Positions 1-8,320 of a DNA stretch of 64,000 nucleotides are shown here, piece by piece (the stretch's first letter is position 1; each line of letters begins with the position of its first letter). Under the pieces are notes generated by a model that was not told where the DNA came from, searched no databases, and worked only from the letters and a program-made list of their open reading frames with translations. Where the stretch lies: NCBI GenBank assembly GCA_004558825.1, contig SFDB01000004.1, forward strand, positions 54,763 through 118,762. The letters are read 5' to 3'. The translations under genes and the position numbers were made by a program. This DNA is from Clostridiales bacterium. Its GTDB lineage: Bacteria > Bacillota > Clostridia > Christensenellales > CAG-138.

Positions 1-909
1 GTCGCCAACGGGCGTACGCACTGACGAAAACTCTCCCAAAAACGTGCGTATCTGCGAGAAATCAAGGTTTTTTCGCATATCTTCCGTCAAATATGACATA
101 GTCTCTTCACGAAATCCCTCTTTCACAGCCTCGCAAAACGCTCGTGCCGTGTCTGCATTTCCCTTGGGCCGTTCATAGGCTCTTGTGAAAAACCCTCTGT
201 CGCGCTTCTGTATCTTGAATTCGCCCCGTACATATTCATGCACCGTCATTTCCTCATGACGAAGCAGCGTATTCGCCCGCTTTATGCAGACTATACGTCC
301 GTCCTCAACAAACACGCTGTCGCCTTCCACGTCGAGTATCGGCCTAAACAAACCGTCGAGCGCTACCGCACGCTCTGCGTCAACAAGCTTTGCGTGTATT
401 ACGCTCAAAAGAACATCCCCTGCGTCGATGAAGCTTATGCTTCCATGCGTCCCGTAGCCAAGCGCATACCCCATCGTCGCGCCGCACGCGCCCTCCTCGG
501 CGACCGCACGAAGCCCGTTTTCATAGTAAAGCGTAATTGTCGCAGGCGTACCGCTGTGCTGCGGAACGCTCATGCGCTCAACCACATGCGGAGGCGTTGC
601 CGCCGCGTCGTAAACCTTGCAAACTTTCATGCCTATTTCATACACACCCTGCGGCCATTTTACGACATCTGCATCGTCTGACGCTCCCTTTGTCATAACT
701 CCGCCCTCAAATGTGAACTTGCGCATTACCGCGCAGTGCTTCATCGATCCCGCGTGATTCAGCGGATGAGCGCATATATAGTAATCACCCGTATCGGAAA
801 CGGGGAGCGCGACATGTCCGCCGTTCGAGCATTCGCCTGCGGGCTGTCCGTTGACCGTTATGAGCGCGTCTGCGTCGCTGCGGATTATTACAAGCGGTAC
901 GGGTATCAC
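1..909 (-). CDS. Unrecognised protein, C-terminus cut by window edge
   Basis: An open frame runs without a stop from a GTG start at 909 to the window edge, giving about 303 residues of an incomplete protein. The start is supported by a GGAGGCG ribosome binding site ending seven bases upstream. The N-terminus (IPVPLVIIRSDADALITVNG) looks like a beta-sandwich domain, and the first 100 residues contain several short strands and a GDYYICAHPLN segment. I see no signal peptide, membrane segment or catalytic motif, and I do not recognise the family. It is divergent from ylmC, with about 100 bases between the two starts. The reading frame is credible because of its length, its ribosome binding site and codon use like its neighbours; no function can be given. 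Confidence 0.75.
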   Translation of the reverse strand, partial: MIPVPLVIIRSDADALITVNGQPAGECSNGGHVALPVSDTGDYYICAHPLNHAGSMKHCAVMRKFTFEGGVMTKGASDDADVVKWPQGVYEIGMKVCKVYDAAATPPHVVERMSVPQHSGTPATITLYYENGLRAVAEEGACGATMGYALGYGTHGSISFIDAGDVLLSVIHAKLVDAERAVALDGLFRPILDVEGDSVFVEDGRIVCIKRANTLLRHEEMTVHEYVRGEFKIQKRDRGFFTRAYERPKGNADTARAFCEAVKEGFREETMSYLTEDMRKNLDFSQIRTFLGEFSSVRTPVGD

Positions 910-1007
910 TTAATCGCCTCCGATCAATCTAAATTATGCGTGCACAGACGTGCGATATGCAAGAATCTTAAACGGTAGAGCGCATATTATTAATCGAGGT
1001 GATATAG

Positions 1008-1268
1008 ATGCTTTGCACAACCTTTTCGGAGCTAAGACGAAAGGAAGTCATAAACATATGCGACGGTGCGCGCCTCGGCTGCATATGCGACCTTGAGCTC
1101 GATCAATGCACGGGCGTTATAAGCGCCATAGTCGTGCCGGGTCAGAGCCGATTCTTCGGCATATTGAAGAGCGCGGAGGAGCTCGTCATACCTTACTGTA
1201 AAATAGTAAAAATCGGTGAAGATGTTATACTTGTCGATGTAAACCTGCCTTGCCGAAGCGATAAATAA
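1008..1268 (+). CDS. ylmC: YlmC/YmxH family PRC-barrel sporulation protein
   Basis: An 86-residue protein of the YlmC/YmxH family, a small PRC-barrel-like domain found in spore-forming Firmicutes. The sequence opens with a FSELRRKEVINICDG segment and continues with the expected glycine- and hydrophobic-rich barrel strands (GCICDLELD, GVISAIVVPG, IPYCKIVKIGEDVILVD). Full length for the family. A GAGGTGAT ribosome binding site precedes the ATG. The gene stands alone between a divergent unrecognised gene and a converging zinc-ribbon gene. Its exact biochemical role is not established in the family; expression during sporulation is known for some homologues. Family assignment is fairly sure, function is not. 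Confidence 0.85.
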   Translation: MLCTTFSELRRKEVINICDGARLGCICDLELDQCTGVISAIVVPGQSRFFGILKSAEELVIPYCKIVKIGEDVILVDVNLPCRSDK

Positions 1269-1270
1269 AA

Positions 1271-1295
1271 GCCGCCCCGGTTTCCCGAAAGCGGC
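1271..1295 (-). terminator. Hairpin terminator between convergent genes
   Basis: A GC-rich inverted repeat (GCCGC near 1271, GCGGC at 1291-1295) with G-U extensible stem lies between ylmC and the converging zinc-ribbon gene. On the minus strand the stem is followed by TTTTATTT, so it best serves the zinc-ribbon transcript; on the plus strand the following run (CGTTTCAC) is poor. Confidence 0.55.
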
Positions 1296-1367
1296 CGTTT
1301 CACCGAAGCCTTAATTTTTGCTTCGCATTCTAATTCCGTTTATATCGCCGACGCGAAACAAAGGGGA

Positions 1368-1646
1368 TTAGTGGGCTCTGCGTGCTTTGAAGCACTCGTC
1401 GCAATAGATCGGCTTGTCGTTTTTGGGCATGAACGGGACTGTCGTCTGTGCGCCGCACTGAGCGCAAACAGCCGTATGCCTTTCCCTTTCGCCGCCTGCG
1501 CGCTGACCCTTACGCGACGTTCTGCAAGCCTTGCATCTTACGGGCTCATTCTGGAAGCCCTTCTCCGCGTAAAACTCCTGCTCGCCCGCTGTGAACACGA
1601 ACTCCGCGCCACAGTCCTTGCAAATAAGTACCTTGTCTTGGAACAT
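1368..1646 (-). CDS. Zinc-ribbon protein with two CxxC pairs (CxxC-x17-CxxC type)
   Basis: A 92-residue soluble protein with two zinc-ribbon-like units. The first has CKDC (residues 10-13) and CKAC (38-41); the second has CAQC (about 61-64) and CDEC (about 82-85), the second pair closing the C-terminus. This arrangement matches small clostridial proteins carrying a probable zinc-ribbon domain followed by a CxxC-x17-CxxC domain. There is no membrane segment. AAGGGGA upstream of the ATG serves as ribosome binding site. It lies just 33 bases downstream of the closing stem of a structured RNA on the same strand, so it may be co-transcribed with or controlled by it. Function unknown; nucleic-acid or redox-sensing roles are only guesses. 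Confidence 0.8.
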   Translation of the reverse strand: MFQDKVLICKDCGAEFVFTAGEQEFYAEKGFQNEPVRCKACRTSRKGQRAGGERERHTAVCAQCGAQTTVPFMPKNDKPIYCDECFKARRAH

Positions 1647-1678
1647 TTGATAAAAATCCCCTTAGTTTATTTTATTTC

Positions 1679-1897
1679 ACACGATTCCAGCTGACCTGGT
1701 CTTTGACCCCACACTCGCCGCCGGGAGGTATTGCTACTAAGCTTTACGCCGCCCACGCCACCCCTCTCGAACCGAAGGTCCGGACGGACTTACATCTAAA
1801 CCGCACCATGCTCACCGATATCTTTGACCGGCTTACGTGGATCGTTTCGCCTGCGACTGGCATCGACTTTCAACCACAGACCCGCAATCGCGTTACT
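1679..1897 (-). ncRNA. Structured non-coding RNA, candidate raiA-motif RNA
   Basis: A 340-base stretch lacking any credible gene holds about 219 bases that look like a folded RNA on the minus strand. Its two ends pair perfectly over 8 bases (ACGCGAUU, 1893-1886, with AAUCGUGU, 1686-1679). Inside are hairpins GGUC-AAA-GACC and CCAG-GUCAG-CUGG side by side near the 3' end, and a GUCC/GGAC helix in the middle. A promoter with good -35 and -10 boxes sits at the right distance before the 5' end. It precedes a zinc-ribbon gene. Length, closed architecture, host group and position recall the raiA-motif RNA of Firmicutes, but I cannot align it to the family from memory. It is not tRNA, SRP RNA, RNase P or tmRNA by its signature sequences. 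Confidence 0.65.
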
Positions 1898-1903
1898 TCG
1901 TAC

Positions 1904-1932
1904 AGTATAGATTAAGCCCATAGAATTTGCAA
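1904..1932 (-). promoter_or_regulatory. Sigma-A promoter of the structured RNA
   Basis: On the minus strand the -35 box TTGCAA (1932-1927) is separated by exactly 17 bases from the -10 box TATACT (1909-1904). Transcription would begin near 1897, just before the 5' arm of the closing stem of the RNA. Confidence 0.75.
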
Positions 1933-1987
1933 GCTGTTTTTTTGGGCGATATACGTTATATTTCTGCGATTTTTGCCGTATGCCGCC

Positions 1988-2905
1988 TCACTCTTCAGAC
2001 TGAAGCTCATCGCTGAACAGCGCAGTGCTGAGGTATTTTTCTCCTCTGTCGGGGAATGTGCATACGATAACGCCGCGGTCTATGGTCTCTGCCACCCTTA
2101 CGGCCGCAAGCATCGCCGCGCCCGAGGACATTCCGACAAATATTCCCTCTTCTCTCGCTATCCTGCGCGCCATTGCGAACGCCTCCTCGGATTCGACCAT
2201 CACGGTAATATCGATGTACTCGGGGTTATAAAGCGTGGGTACTATCGCCTCCTCCATGTTTTTCAGTCCCTGAATATAGTGGCCCCTGACAGGATGTGCC
2301 GAAACCACCCTTATGGACGGGTTAAGCTCTTTTAACCGCTTACCTACGCCCATTATGGTGCCCGACGTTCCCAATGAGGAAACGTAGTGTGTCACCCTGC
2401 CCACGGTATCGGTGATTATTTCCTCCGCAGTCGTATTGTAATGCGCATACTTATTGTACCTGTTCGAAAACTGGTCGGGCATAAAATACTTCTCGGGGGC
2501 TTGAGCGACTATGCGCCGTGCCTCCCTTATCGCTCCGTCAGTGCCGAGCGCCGAATCCGTGAGCACAACCTTGCCGCCTAACGCCGTTATCATCCTGCGC
2601 CGCTCTCGCGAAACCGCTGAGCTCATGACTATCACGACGTCGTAGCCCTTTACTGCGCCTATCATGGCCAGTCCTATGCCGGTGTTGCCCGACGTTGGCT
2701 CGATTATAATCTTATCGCGGGTTAGCGTGCCCTCGCTCTCGGCCTGCTCAATCATCCTGAGTGCAATCCTGTCCTTTATACTTCCCGTCGGGTTCATACC
2801 CTCTATCTTGGCATAAATCTCGACGTTCGGCTTACTATATATATTGTTGATCCTCACGAGCGGGGTACGCCCGATCGTATCAAGTATTGTGTCGTATGTA
2901 TGCAT
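1988..2905 (-). CDS. PLP-dependent cysteine synthase family protein
   Basis: A 305-residue fold-type II PLP enzyme of the O-acetylserine sulfhydrylase/cystathionine beta-synthase family, which makes cysteine from O-acetylserine and sulfide. The PLP lysine is K44 in GSIKDR; the substrate loop PTSGNTG lies at about 70-76 and the phosphate-binding GTSGT at about 178-182. Length is normal for CysK/CysM. The segment HPVRGHYIQGL follows the pattern of the CysM-like branch rather than classical CysK, so a related substrate (for example O-phosphoserine, or cystathionine formation) is possible. GGAGGCGG precedes the ATG. It is upstream of the structured-RNA promoter on the same strand and appears to be its own transcription unit. 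Confidence 0.85.
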   Translation of the reverse strand: MHTYDTILDTIGRTPLVRINNIYSKPNVEIYAKIEGMNPTGSIKDRIALRMIEQAESEGTLTRDKIIIEPTSGNTGIGLAMIGAVKGYDVVIVMSSAVSRERRRMITALGGKVVLTDSALGTDGAIREARRIVAQAPEKYFMPDQFSNRYNKYAHYNTTAEEIITDTVGRVTHYVSSLGTSGTIMGVGKRLKELNPSIRVVSAHPVRGHYIQGLKNMEEAIVPTLYNPEYIDITVMVESEEAFAMARRIAREEGIFVGMSSGAAMLAAVRVAETIDRGVIVCTFPDRGEKYLSTALFSDELQSEE

Positions 2906-3024
2906 TCTCTTTTACCGCCTCCGATATTGATTTTTAAGCAGAATATGCTTTTAGGGTAACTAAAAGGGAGGAAAACAATTCCTCCCCTTCTTTATGGTAT
3001 GCGGAGTACGCTATATATGTTCTG

Positions 3025-4932
3025 TCAATCTATTGATTTCGACGCTATCTCATCGCGCACTCTTTCAATAAACTCATCGGCTCCCATTGTTCCAAGATCT
3101 CCGCCCTTGCGCGACCTTACGGCCACTACGTCGTTTTCGACCTCTTTGTCGCCCATGACGAGCATATACGGCGTCTTTTTAAGCTGAGCCTCGCGAATCT
3201 TGAAGCCTATCTTCTCGTTGCGCATATCTATCTCAGCGCGTATGCCGCATGCATCAAGCCTTTGCTTAAGCGCTATGCAAGCCTCGTGCGTACGGTCGGT
3301 TATCGGCAGTATCATCACCTGAACCGGCGCGAGCCATGTCGGGAACGCCCCTGCAAAATGCTCCGTTATTACGCCTATAAAGCGCTCGATAGAGCCGAAT
3401 ACTACGCGGTGTATCATAACCGGCCTGTGTTTTTGGCCGTCCGCTCCGATATACTCGAGCTCGAAACGCTCGGGAAGCTGCATATCAAGCTGTATCGTTC
3501 CGCACTGCCATGTGCGTCCGAGACAGTCGGAAAGATGGAAGTCGAGCTTCGGTCCATAGAACGCGCCGTCTCCCTCGTTAACCTCGTATTCCTTGCCCAT
3601 CTCGGTCACCGCCTCACGAAGCGTCTGCGTTGCGAACTCCCAATCCCTTTCATCGCCCATATGATCCTCGGGCATTGTCGAAAGCTCTATCTTATACGAA
3701 AGTCCGAACGTAGAATAGACTTCATCGAACAGCCTTACCACGTTCTTTATCTCGCCCTTCATCTGATCCCACGTCATGAAAATATGAGCATCGTCCTGCG
3801 TAAAGCAGCGTACACGGAAAAGACCGTGCAGTGCGCCCGAAAGCTCATGCCTGTGAACGAGTCCAAGTTCTCCCACTCTCAGCGGCAGATCGCGGTACGA
3901 ATGAAGCTCCGTCTTATATACAAGCATGCCGCCCGGGCAGTTCATCGGCTTTATTGCGAAGTCTTCTTCATCGATAACGGTTGTATACATGTTATCCTTA
4001 TAATGATACCAGTGGCCGCTCGTCTCCCAAAGCTTTCTGTTAAGTATCATCGGCGTCGATACTTCGACGTATCCGTATCTCTTATGCACTTCGCGCCAAT
4101 AGTCGATAAGCGTGTTTTTAAGCACCATGCCCTTGGGAAGGAAGAACGGGAAGCCCGGACCTTCATCCATTATAGTAAAAAGGCCGAGTTCCTTGCCTAT
4201 GCGCCTATGGTCGCGCTTTTTGGCCTCTTCAAGGCGCGCGATATATTCATCCAACTCCGACTTTTTCTCAAAAGCCGTTGCGTATATACGCTTAAGCATC
4301 TTGTTTTTTTCGCTGCCGCGCCAGTATGCGCCCGCAACGCTCATGAGCTTCACATTCTTAATCCTTCCCGTTGCTTCAACGTGCGGACCCGCGCAAAGAT
4401 CAACGAAATCTCCCTGCCTGTAGAAGCTTATAACCGCGTCCTCGGGCAAATCCTCAATGAGCTCCACCTTGTACGGCTCATCGAGCTCCCTCATGTACTT
4501 GAGCGCCTCCTCACGGGGAAGCTCAAAGCGCTCAAGCGGTATGTTCTCGCCCGCAATCTTTACTATCTCTTTCTCAATCTTCTCAAAATCGTCGGGCGTA
4601 AACGCATATTCCGTATCAAAATCATAATAGAACCCGTTATCGATAGCCGGGCCTATGGCAAGCTTTACGTCGGGGTAAAGGCGCTTGACCGCCTGCGCAA
4701 GCATATGCGCAGCAGTGTGACGATATGTCCACTTGCCGCCGTCATCGGCAAACGTAAGTATTTTAAGCTCATGATCGCCGTCTATAGGCATACGAAGATC
4801 GTAGAGCTTGCCGTCAAGTTCGGCCGCAAGCGCGGCTTTTTTAAGCCTCGGGCTTATGCTCTCGGCTATCGCGGCGGCATTTATGCCGTCGTCGTATTGA
4901 CGTACTGAGCCGTCGGGAAAAGTGATGTTCAT
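3025..4932 (-). CDS. thrS: Threonyl-tRNA synthetase
   Basis: A 635-residue class II aminoacyl-tRNA synthetase that charges tRNA-Thr in the cytoplasm. Domains in order: TGS (about 1-60), the second additional/editing domain with HTAAHMLAQ (about 72-80) and the later FVDLCAGPHV cysteine/histidine pair, the class II catalytic core (about 240-530, including the MNCPGGMLVYK zinc-site and RCFTQDDAHIF motif 2 region), and the C-terminal anticodon-binding domain (about 535-635). Full length for bacterial ThrS. GGAGG precedes the ATG. A T-box leader and a consensus promoter lie directly upstream, so expression should rise when tRNA-Thr is uncharged. Confidence 0.98.
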   Translation of the reverse strand: MNITFPDGSVRQYDDGINAAAIAESISPRLKKAALAAELDGKLYDLRMPIDGDHELKILTFADDGGKWTYRHTAAHMLAQAVKRLYPDVKLAIGPAIDNGFYYDFDTEYAFTPDDFEKIEKEIVKIAGENIPLERFELPREEALKYMRELDEPYKVELIEDLPEDAVISFYRQGDFVDLCAGPHVEATGRIKNVKLMSVAGAYWRGSEKNKMLKRIYATAFEKKSELDEYIARLEEAKKRDHRRIGKELGLFTIMDEGPGFPFFLPKGMVLKNTLIDYWREVHKRYGYVEVSTPMILNRKLWETSGHWYHYKDNMYTTVIDEEDFAIKPMNCPGGMLVYKTELHSYRDLPLRVGELGLVHRHELSGALHGLFRVRCFTQDDAHIFMTWDQMKGEIKNVVRLFDEVYSTFGLSYKIELSTMPEDHMGDERDWEFATQTLREAVTEMGKEYEVNEGDGAFYGPKLDFHLSDCLGRTWQCGTIQLDMQLPERFELEYIGADGQKHRPVMIHRVVFGSIERFIGVITEHFAGAFPTWLAPVQVMILPITDRTHEACIALKQRLDACGIRAEIDMRNEKIGFKIREAQLKKTPYMLVMGDKEVENDVVAVRSRKGGDLGTMGADEFIERVRDEIASKSID

Positions 4933-4964
4933 ATATTAAACCTCCGTGTTATTTATAAATAAAA

Positions 4965-5171
4965 AACGCCCCCGAATAACAGGGACGAGCAACTGCCCGC
5001 GGTTCCACCCTAATTGGATACACCCACTTTTCGGGACTTTATCGCTTCCCAAGCGCCGCAGTCACGGGACGGTACGCATCGACTTAAGCGTAAAAGCGGT
5101 CACAGCCAAGCCGCCTTCTCTCTGAAACGCTGTTTTCCAGTGTGCGCTCCCCGCTCAACCCACAGAAAGAC
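4965..5171 (-). promoter_or_regulatory. T-box leader controlling thrS
   Basis: On the minus strand the leader carries the T-box core AGGGUGGAACCGCGGG, just 3' of CCAAUU, followed by a hairpin (CGUCCC with GGGGGCG) and a run of six U, the intrinsic terminator, at about 5000-4971. The 5' part contains the GAGAGAAGG element of the specifier stem, and an ACC triplet at 5100-5098 fits the threonine specifier codon, though I assigned that by eye. Uncharged tRNA-Thr would stabilise the antiterminator and allow thrS transcription. Confidence 0.93.
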
Positions 5172-5177
5172 AGATTG

Positions 5178-5206
5178 ATTATATTGCAAGTATTCTTTAT
5201 TGTCAA
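5178..5206 (-). promoter_or_regulatory. Consensus sigma-A promoter for T-box/thrS
   Basis: A perfect -35 box TTGACA (5206-5201), 17-base spacer and perfect -10 box TATAAT (5183-5178) on the minus strand, placing the transcript start near 5171. Confidence 0.9.
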
Positions 5207-5291
5207 TCAGTTTATGCGTTTTATTTGCATATTGAAAATTGCGATAAAAAGCGGGCCTCCGTTTGGGAAGCCCGCGCGCTGTTTCAGCTAA

Positions 5292-6488
5292 CTATTTATG
5301 CGTCTCGTTATACTTCTTTATGCCGAGAGCAAGAAGGTCCATTGCCCTTTCAAGGTCAGCCTGCTTCAGAACGTAGGCAATCCTTATCTCGTTATTTCCC
5401 TTGCCCTTCGTCGCGTAAAAACCGCCGCCCGGCGCAAACATAACCGTCTCACCGTTGTCGTCGAAATCGGTAAGCAGCCAGAGCTGGAACTTATCGGCAT
5501 CGTCTACGGGCAGCTTTGCCATTATGTAGAACGCGCCCTTGGGCTCGGCGCAGACAACGCCCGGTATCTCAAGAAGCTTTTTGTAGCATGTGTCGCGGCG
5601 CAGACGGTACTCATCGCGCACGGCATCAAAGTAGTCGGCGTCCACCGAGTAAAGCGCCGCCGAAGCAACCTGGTCGAGCGTGGCTACGCTCAAGCGCGCC
5701 TGGCAGAATTTCAGAAGCTGCTGCTGCAGCTCCTTATTCTTCGTGATTATAGTGCCTATCCTTGCGCCGCACGCCGAGAAACGCTTCGAAACGGAATCGA
5801 TTATTACCGCGTTTTCCTTTATGTCGTCAAACTCGCCTATCGATGCAAGCGGCTCGCCGCCGTATACAAATTCGCGGTACACTTCATCGCCGATAACGTA
5901 GAGATTATGCTCCTTGGCGATGTCGGCTATCATGCGCATTTCATCGCGCGAAAGCACAAAGCCTGTCGGATTGCCGGGGTTTGTGAACATGATGGCACGC
6001 GTCTTCTCGTTTATAAGCGTCTCAATCTTTTCGCGATTTGCATAGTTATAGCCTTCCTCGGGCGTCGTCGTAAGGGGACGGATAACACCGCCCGCAGAAT
6101 TGACGAACGTGGAATAATTGGGATAGAACGGCTCGGGAATTATTATCTCGCTGCCTTCGTCCAAAATACTGAGCATGAGCATCTGAAGCGCTTCACTGCC
6201 GCCCGTCGTTATAAGTATATCGTTTGCGTCGTATTCAATGCCTATACCGTCATAATACTTAATTACGGCATCGATCATCTCAGGCATTCCCGGCGACGGA
6301 GCATATGCCAAAACAGGCTGTTCAAAGTTCCTGAGCGCCTCAAAATATGCCGGCGGCGTCGCTATGTCGGGCTGGCCGATATTAAGATGATAAATCTTTT
6401 TTCCCTTGGCCTTCGCCTCAACGGCATAGGGGTGATATTTGCGCATGGGCGACAAGGCGCAACGCTGCGCCTTACTCGATACCTTCAT
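5292..6488 (-). CDS. Class I/II PLP aminotransferase (aspartate aminotransferase type)
   Basis: A 398-residue fold-type I aminotransferase, transferring an amino group between an amino acid and a 2-oxo acid. Features seen: GQPDIATP near the N-terminus, TTGGSEAL (PLP phosphate-binding turn, about 93-100), NPGNPTGF (about 170), GDEVYREF with the PLP-pyridine aspartate (about 200), and SVSKRFSACGARIG with the Schiff-base lysine (about 230). The ATG at 6488 is chosen over one 45 bases upstream because AGGAGG lies 11 bases before it. Length is normal. The family covers aspartate, alanine and aromatic transaminases, so the substrate is not decided. It stands alone, divergent from the MATE gene. Confidence 0.88.
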   Translation of the reverse strand: MKVSSKAQRCALSPMRKYHPYAVEAKAKGKKIYHLNIGQPDIATPPAYFEALRNFEQPVLAYAPSPGMPEMIDAVIKYYDGIGIEYDANDILITTGGSEALQMLMLSILDEGSEIIIPEPFYPNYSTFVNSAGGVIRPLTTTPEEGYNYANREKIETLINEKTRAIMFTNPGNPTGFVLSRDEMRMIADIAKEHNLYVIGDEVYREFVYGGEPLASIGEFDDIKENAVIIDSVSKRFSACGARIGTIITKNKELQQQLLKFCQARLSVATLDQVASAALYSVDADYFDAVRDEYRLRRDTCYKKLLEIPGVVCAEPKGAFYIMAKLPVDDADKFQLWLLTDFDDNGETVMFAPGGGFYATKGKGNNEIRIAYVLKQADLERAMDLLALGIKKYNETHK

Positions 6489-6758
6489 TATTACACTAAC
6501 CTCCTGCATTGTAAATGCGGCACACAGCCGCACGTTTTTATTGAAAATCCAAATAAGAGTATACGCTCAACCTTCACCTGCGTCAACAACTCGCGCAGGT
6601 TTCTATTATAATATATGATATGGATGAAGGCGTACCGTTTGTATATTTCACGAAATACGTTTACATATGCGGGATATATACTTATAATTGTTTTTCGTAG
6701 CGTATAGTGAGCGGTTTTGCACATCATACGTCATTCCGTCAAAAGAAGGTGAACACCC

Positions 6759-8138
6759 GTGGAAAACGCACACACCAATAAACTCGGCACCGCTCCGATA
6801 GGGAGGCTGCTGACAGGCATGTCGCTGCCCATGATGGCGTCGATGCTCATATCGGCGCTCTATAATATAGTGGACAGCATGTTCGTGGCGAAATTCAGCC
6901 AGGACTCGCTTACAGCGCTTTCGCTCGCATTCCCGTTCCAAATGGTTCTTATCGGCGTATCAGTGGGCACGGGTATAGGCGCGAGCTCGCTGATGGCAAG
7001 GCGTTTAGGTGAAAAACGCATAGAGGAGGCCGACAACGTGGCCATGCACGGCGTATTTCTCGCCATTCTTGGCGGCATCGTCTTTCTTCTGGCGGCTATT
7101 TTCCTCACACGTCCTGCGCTCGGGCTTTTCAAAGCAAGCGAACCCGTCTATAGCGACGGCGTGACATACCTCACGATATGCCTGGCATTCGGAATTTTCC
7201 CTTCGCTCGAAATTATGTGCGAGAAAATACTGCAGGGAACAGGCCATTCGCTTCAATCGATGATAATACAGATTCTCGGCGCCGTAATAAATATAGTGCT
7301 CGATCCGATAATGATATTCGGTTATTTCGGCTGTCCCGCTCTCGGTGTTGCCGGCGCGGCATGGGCCACTATAATAGGTCAGGGAGTTTCAATGGTCGTC
7401 GGCATTATTTTCGTGCTGCGTTCTCCCGTCATAAAGCTCAGACTCAGGCTTTTCAAGCCCCGTAAGGCGATATTCCGCGACATATACGGCGTTGGCCTCC
7501 CGTCGATAATAATGCAGTGCGTTTCGTCCGTAACGACATTCGGCATGAACAAGGTTTTGATAGGTTTCTCCGAAACCGCCGTAACGGTGCTCGGCCTGTA
7601 TTTTAAGCTTCAATCGTTTGTATTTATGCCCGTTTTCGGCTTAAACTCAGGCGCAATGCCGATCATGGCCTACAACTACGGCGCAAGAAACAAGGGCCGA
7701 ATAGTCAAAACGCTGAAGCTCGGCTGTATTCTCGCGTTGCTCATAATGACCGTGGGTATGATACTTTTTCAGACCATCCCCTCTGCCCTGCTTAGCATAT
7801 TCGACCCGTCGCCCGATCTTGTGTCGCTCGGAACAAAGGCTTTCCGAACGATAAGCCTCTGTTTCCCGTTCGCGGCGCTTTCTATAATGTGCGGAACAAC
7901 CTTCCAATCCGTGGGCAAGGGTATTTACAGTCTTATTGTCACCGTTTCAAGGCAGCTTCTTATAATACTGCCCGCCGCGAACATACTCGCCGCCGTCACG
8001 CACAACGTATATGCCGTCTGGTATGCATACCCAATTGCGGAGCTCATCTCGTGCGCCGTATGTATGCTGCTTCTTTCGGCGACGTTCAAGAAATATCTCA
8101 ACAAACTCGACGAGCCTTTGCCTCCGGCCGAGCAATAG
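6759..8138 (+). CDS. MATE family multidrug/toxin exporter
   Basis: A 459-residue polytopic membrane protein of the MATE (multidrug and toxic compound extrusion) family, cation-coupled exporters of the cytoplasmic membrane. About 12 hydrophobic segments are visible in two similar halves; the first half opens with the typical PIGRLLTGMSLPMMASMLIS and contains a SLAFPFQMVLIG helix. Starts at GTG 6759 with an AGAAGGTG ribosome binding site. A TATAAT box lies about 70 bases upstream. Substrate unknown. Length is standard. The gene is followed by a hairpin and then the PLP lyase gene on the same strand. Confidence 0.9.
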   Translation: MENAHTNKLGTAPIGRLLTGMSLPMMASMLISALYNIVDSMFVAKFSQDSLTALSLAFPFQMVLIGVSVGTGIGASSLMARRLGEKRIEEADNVAMHGVFLAILGGIVFLLAAIFLTRPALGLFKASEPVYSDGVTYLTICLAFGIFPSLEIMCEKILQGTGHSLQSMIIQILGAVINIVLDPIMIFGYFGCPALGVAGAAWATIIGQGVSMVVGIIFVLRSPVIKLRLRLFKPRKAIFRDIYGVGLPSIIMQCVSSVTTFGMNKVLIGFSETAVTVLGLYFKLQSFVFMPVFGLNSGAMPIMAYNYGARNKGRIVKTLKLGCILALLIMTVGMILFQTIPSALLSIFDPSPDLVSLGTKAFRTISLCFPFAALSIMCGTTFQSVGKGIYSLIVTVSRQLLIILPAANILAAVTHNVYAVWYAYPIAELISCAVCMLLLSATFKKYLNKLDEPLPPAEQ

Positions 8139-8197
8139 AAGTGATATCCGAAGAAGCACTTTGCCATCCGCGCATGGCTTCTTTAATATATGCGTAT

Positions 8198-8240
8198 TGT
8201 CCGCGCAATTTGGCGCATTGCGGCTTGACGCGGACATTTT
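8198..8240 (+). terminator. Long-armed hairpin after the MATE gene
   Basis: TGTCCGCG (8198-8205) pairs with CGCGGACA (8229-8236) and an inner CAAT/ATTG stem, followed by TTTT. It sits between the MATE gene and the next gene and likely ends the MATE transcript; a TTGACG in its distal arm could also be part of the next promoter. Confidence 0.5.
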
Positions 8241-8320
8241 GCGGTGATACCATTATAAAAGCACGAAAAAGGACAGGTCTTTTCCTGACCCGTCACGCAG
8301 AATTAAGGAGGAAATCAACC

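Noticed and set aside
1703..1915. Small plus-strand frame over the RNA region
   Set aside because: No ribosome binding site, unusual composition, and the region pairs as an RNA on the minus strand.
3262..4908. Long open frame (548 codons) on the plus strand
   Set aside because: It is exactly antisense to thrS, whose domains are unmistakable; the plus-strand protein is rich in Arg, Tyr and Leu without any family resemblance.
5298..6611. 437-codon open frame on the plus strand
   Set aside because: Shadow of the aminotransferase gene; no ribosome binding site or recognisable motif.
7889..8320. Upstream extension of the PLP lyase
   Set aside because: The frame is open through the MATE gene, but the ribosome binding site and family alignment place the start at 8321.
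8139..8320. SAM or T-box riboswitch before the PLP lyase
   Set aside because: No GNTnT/T-box core or kink-turn signature seen; one long hairpin is better read as a terminator.
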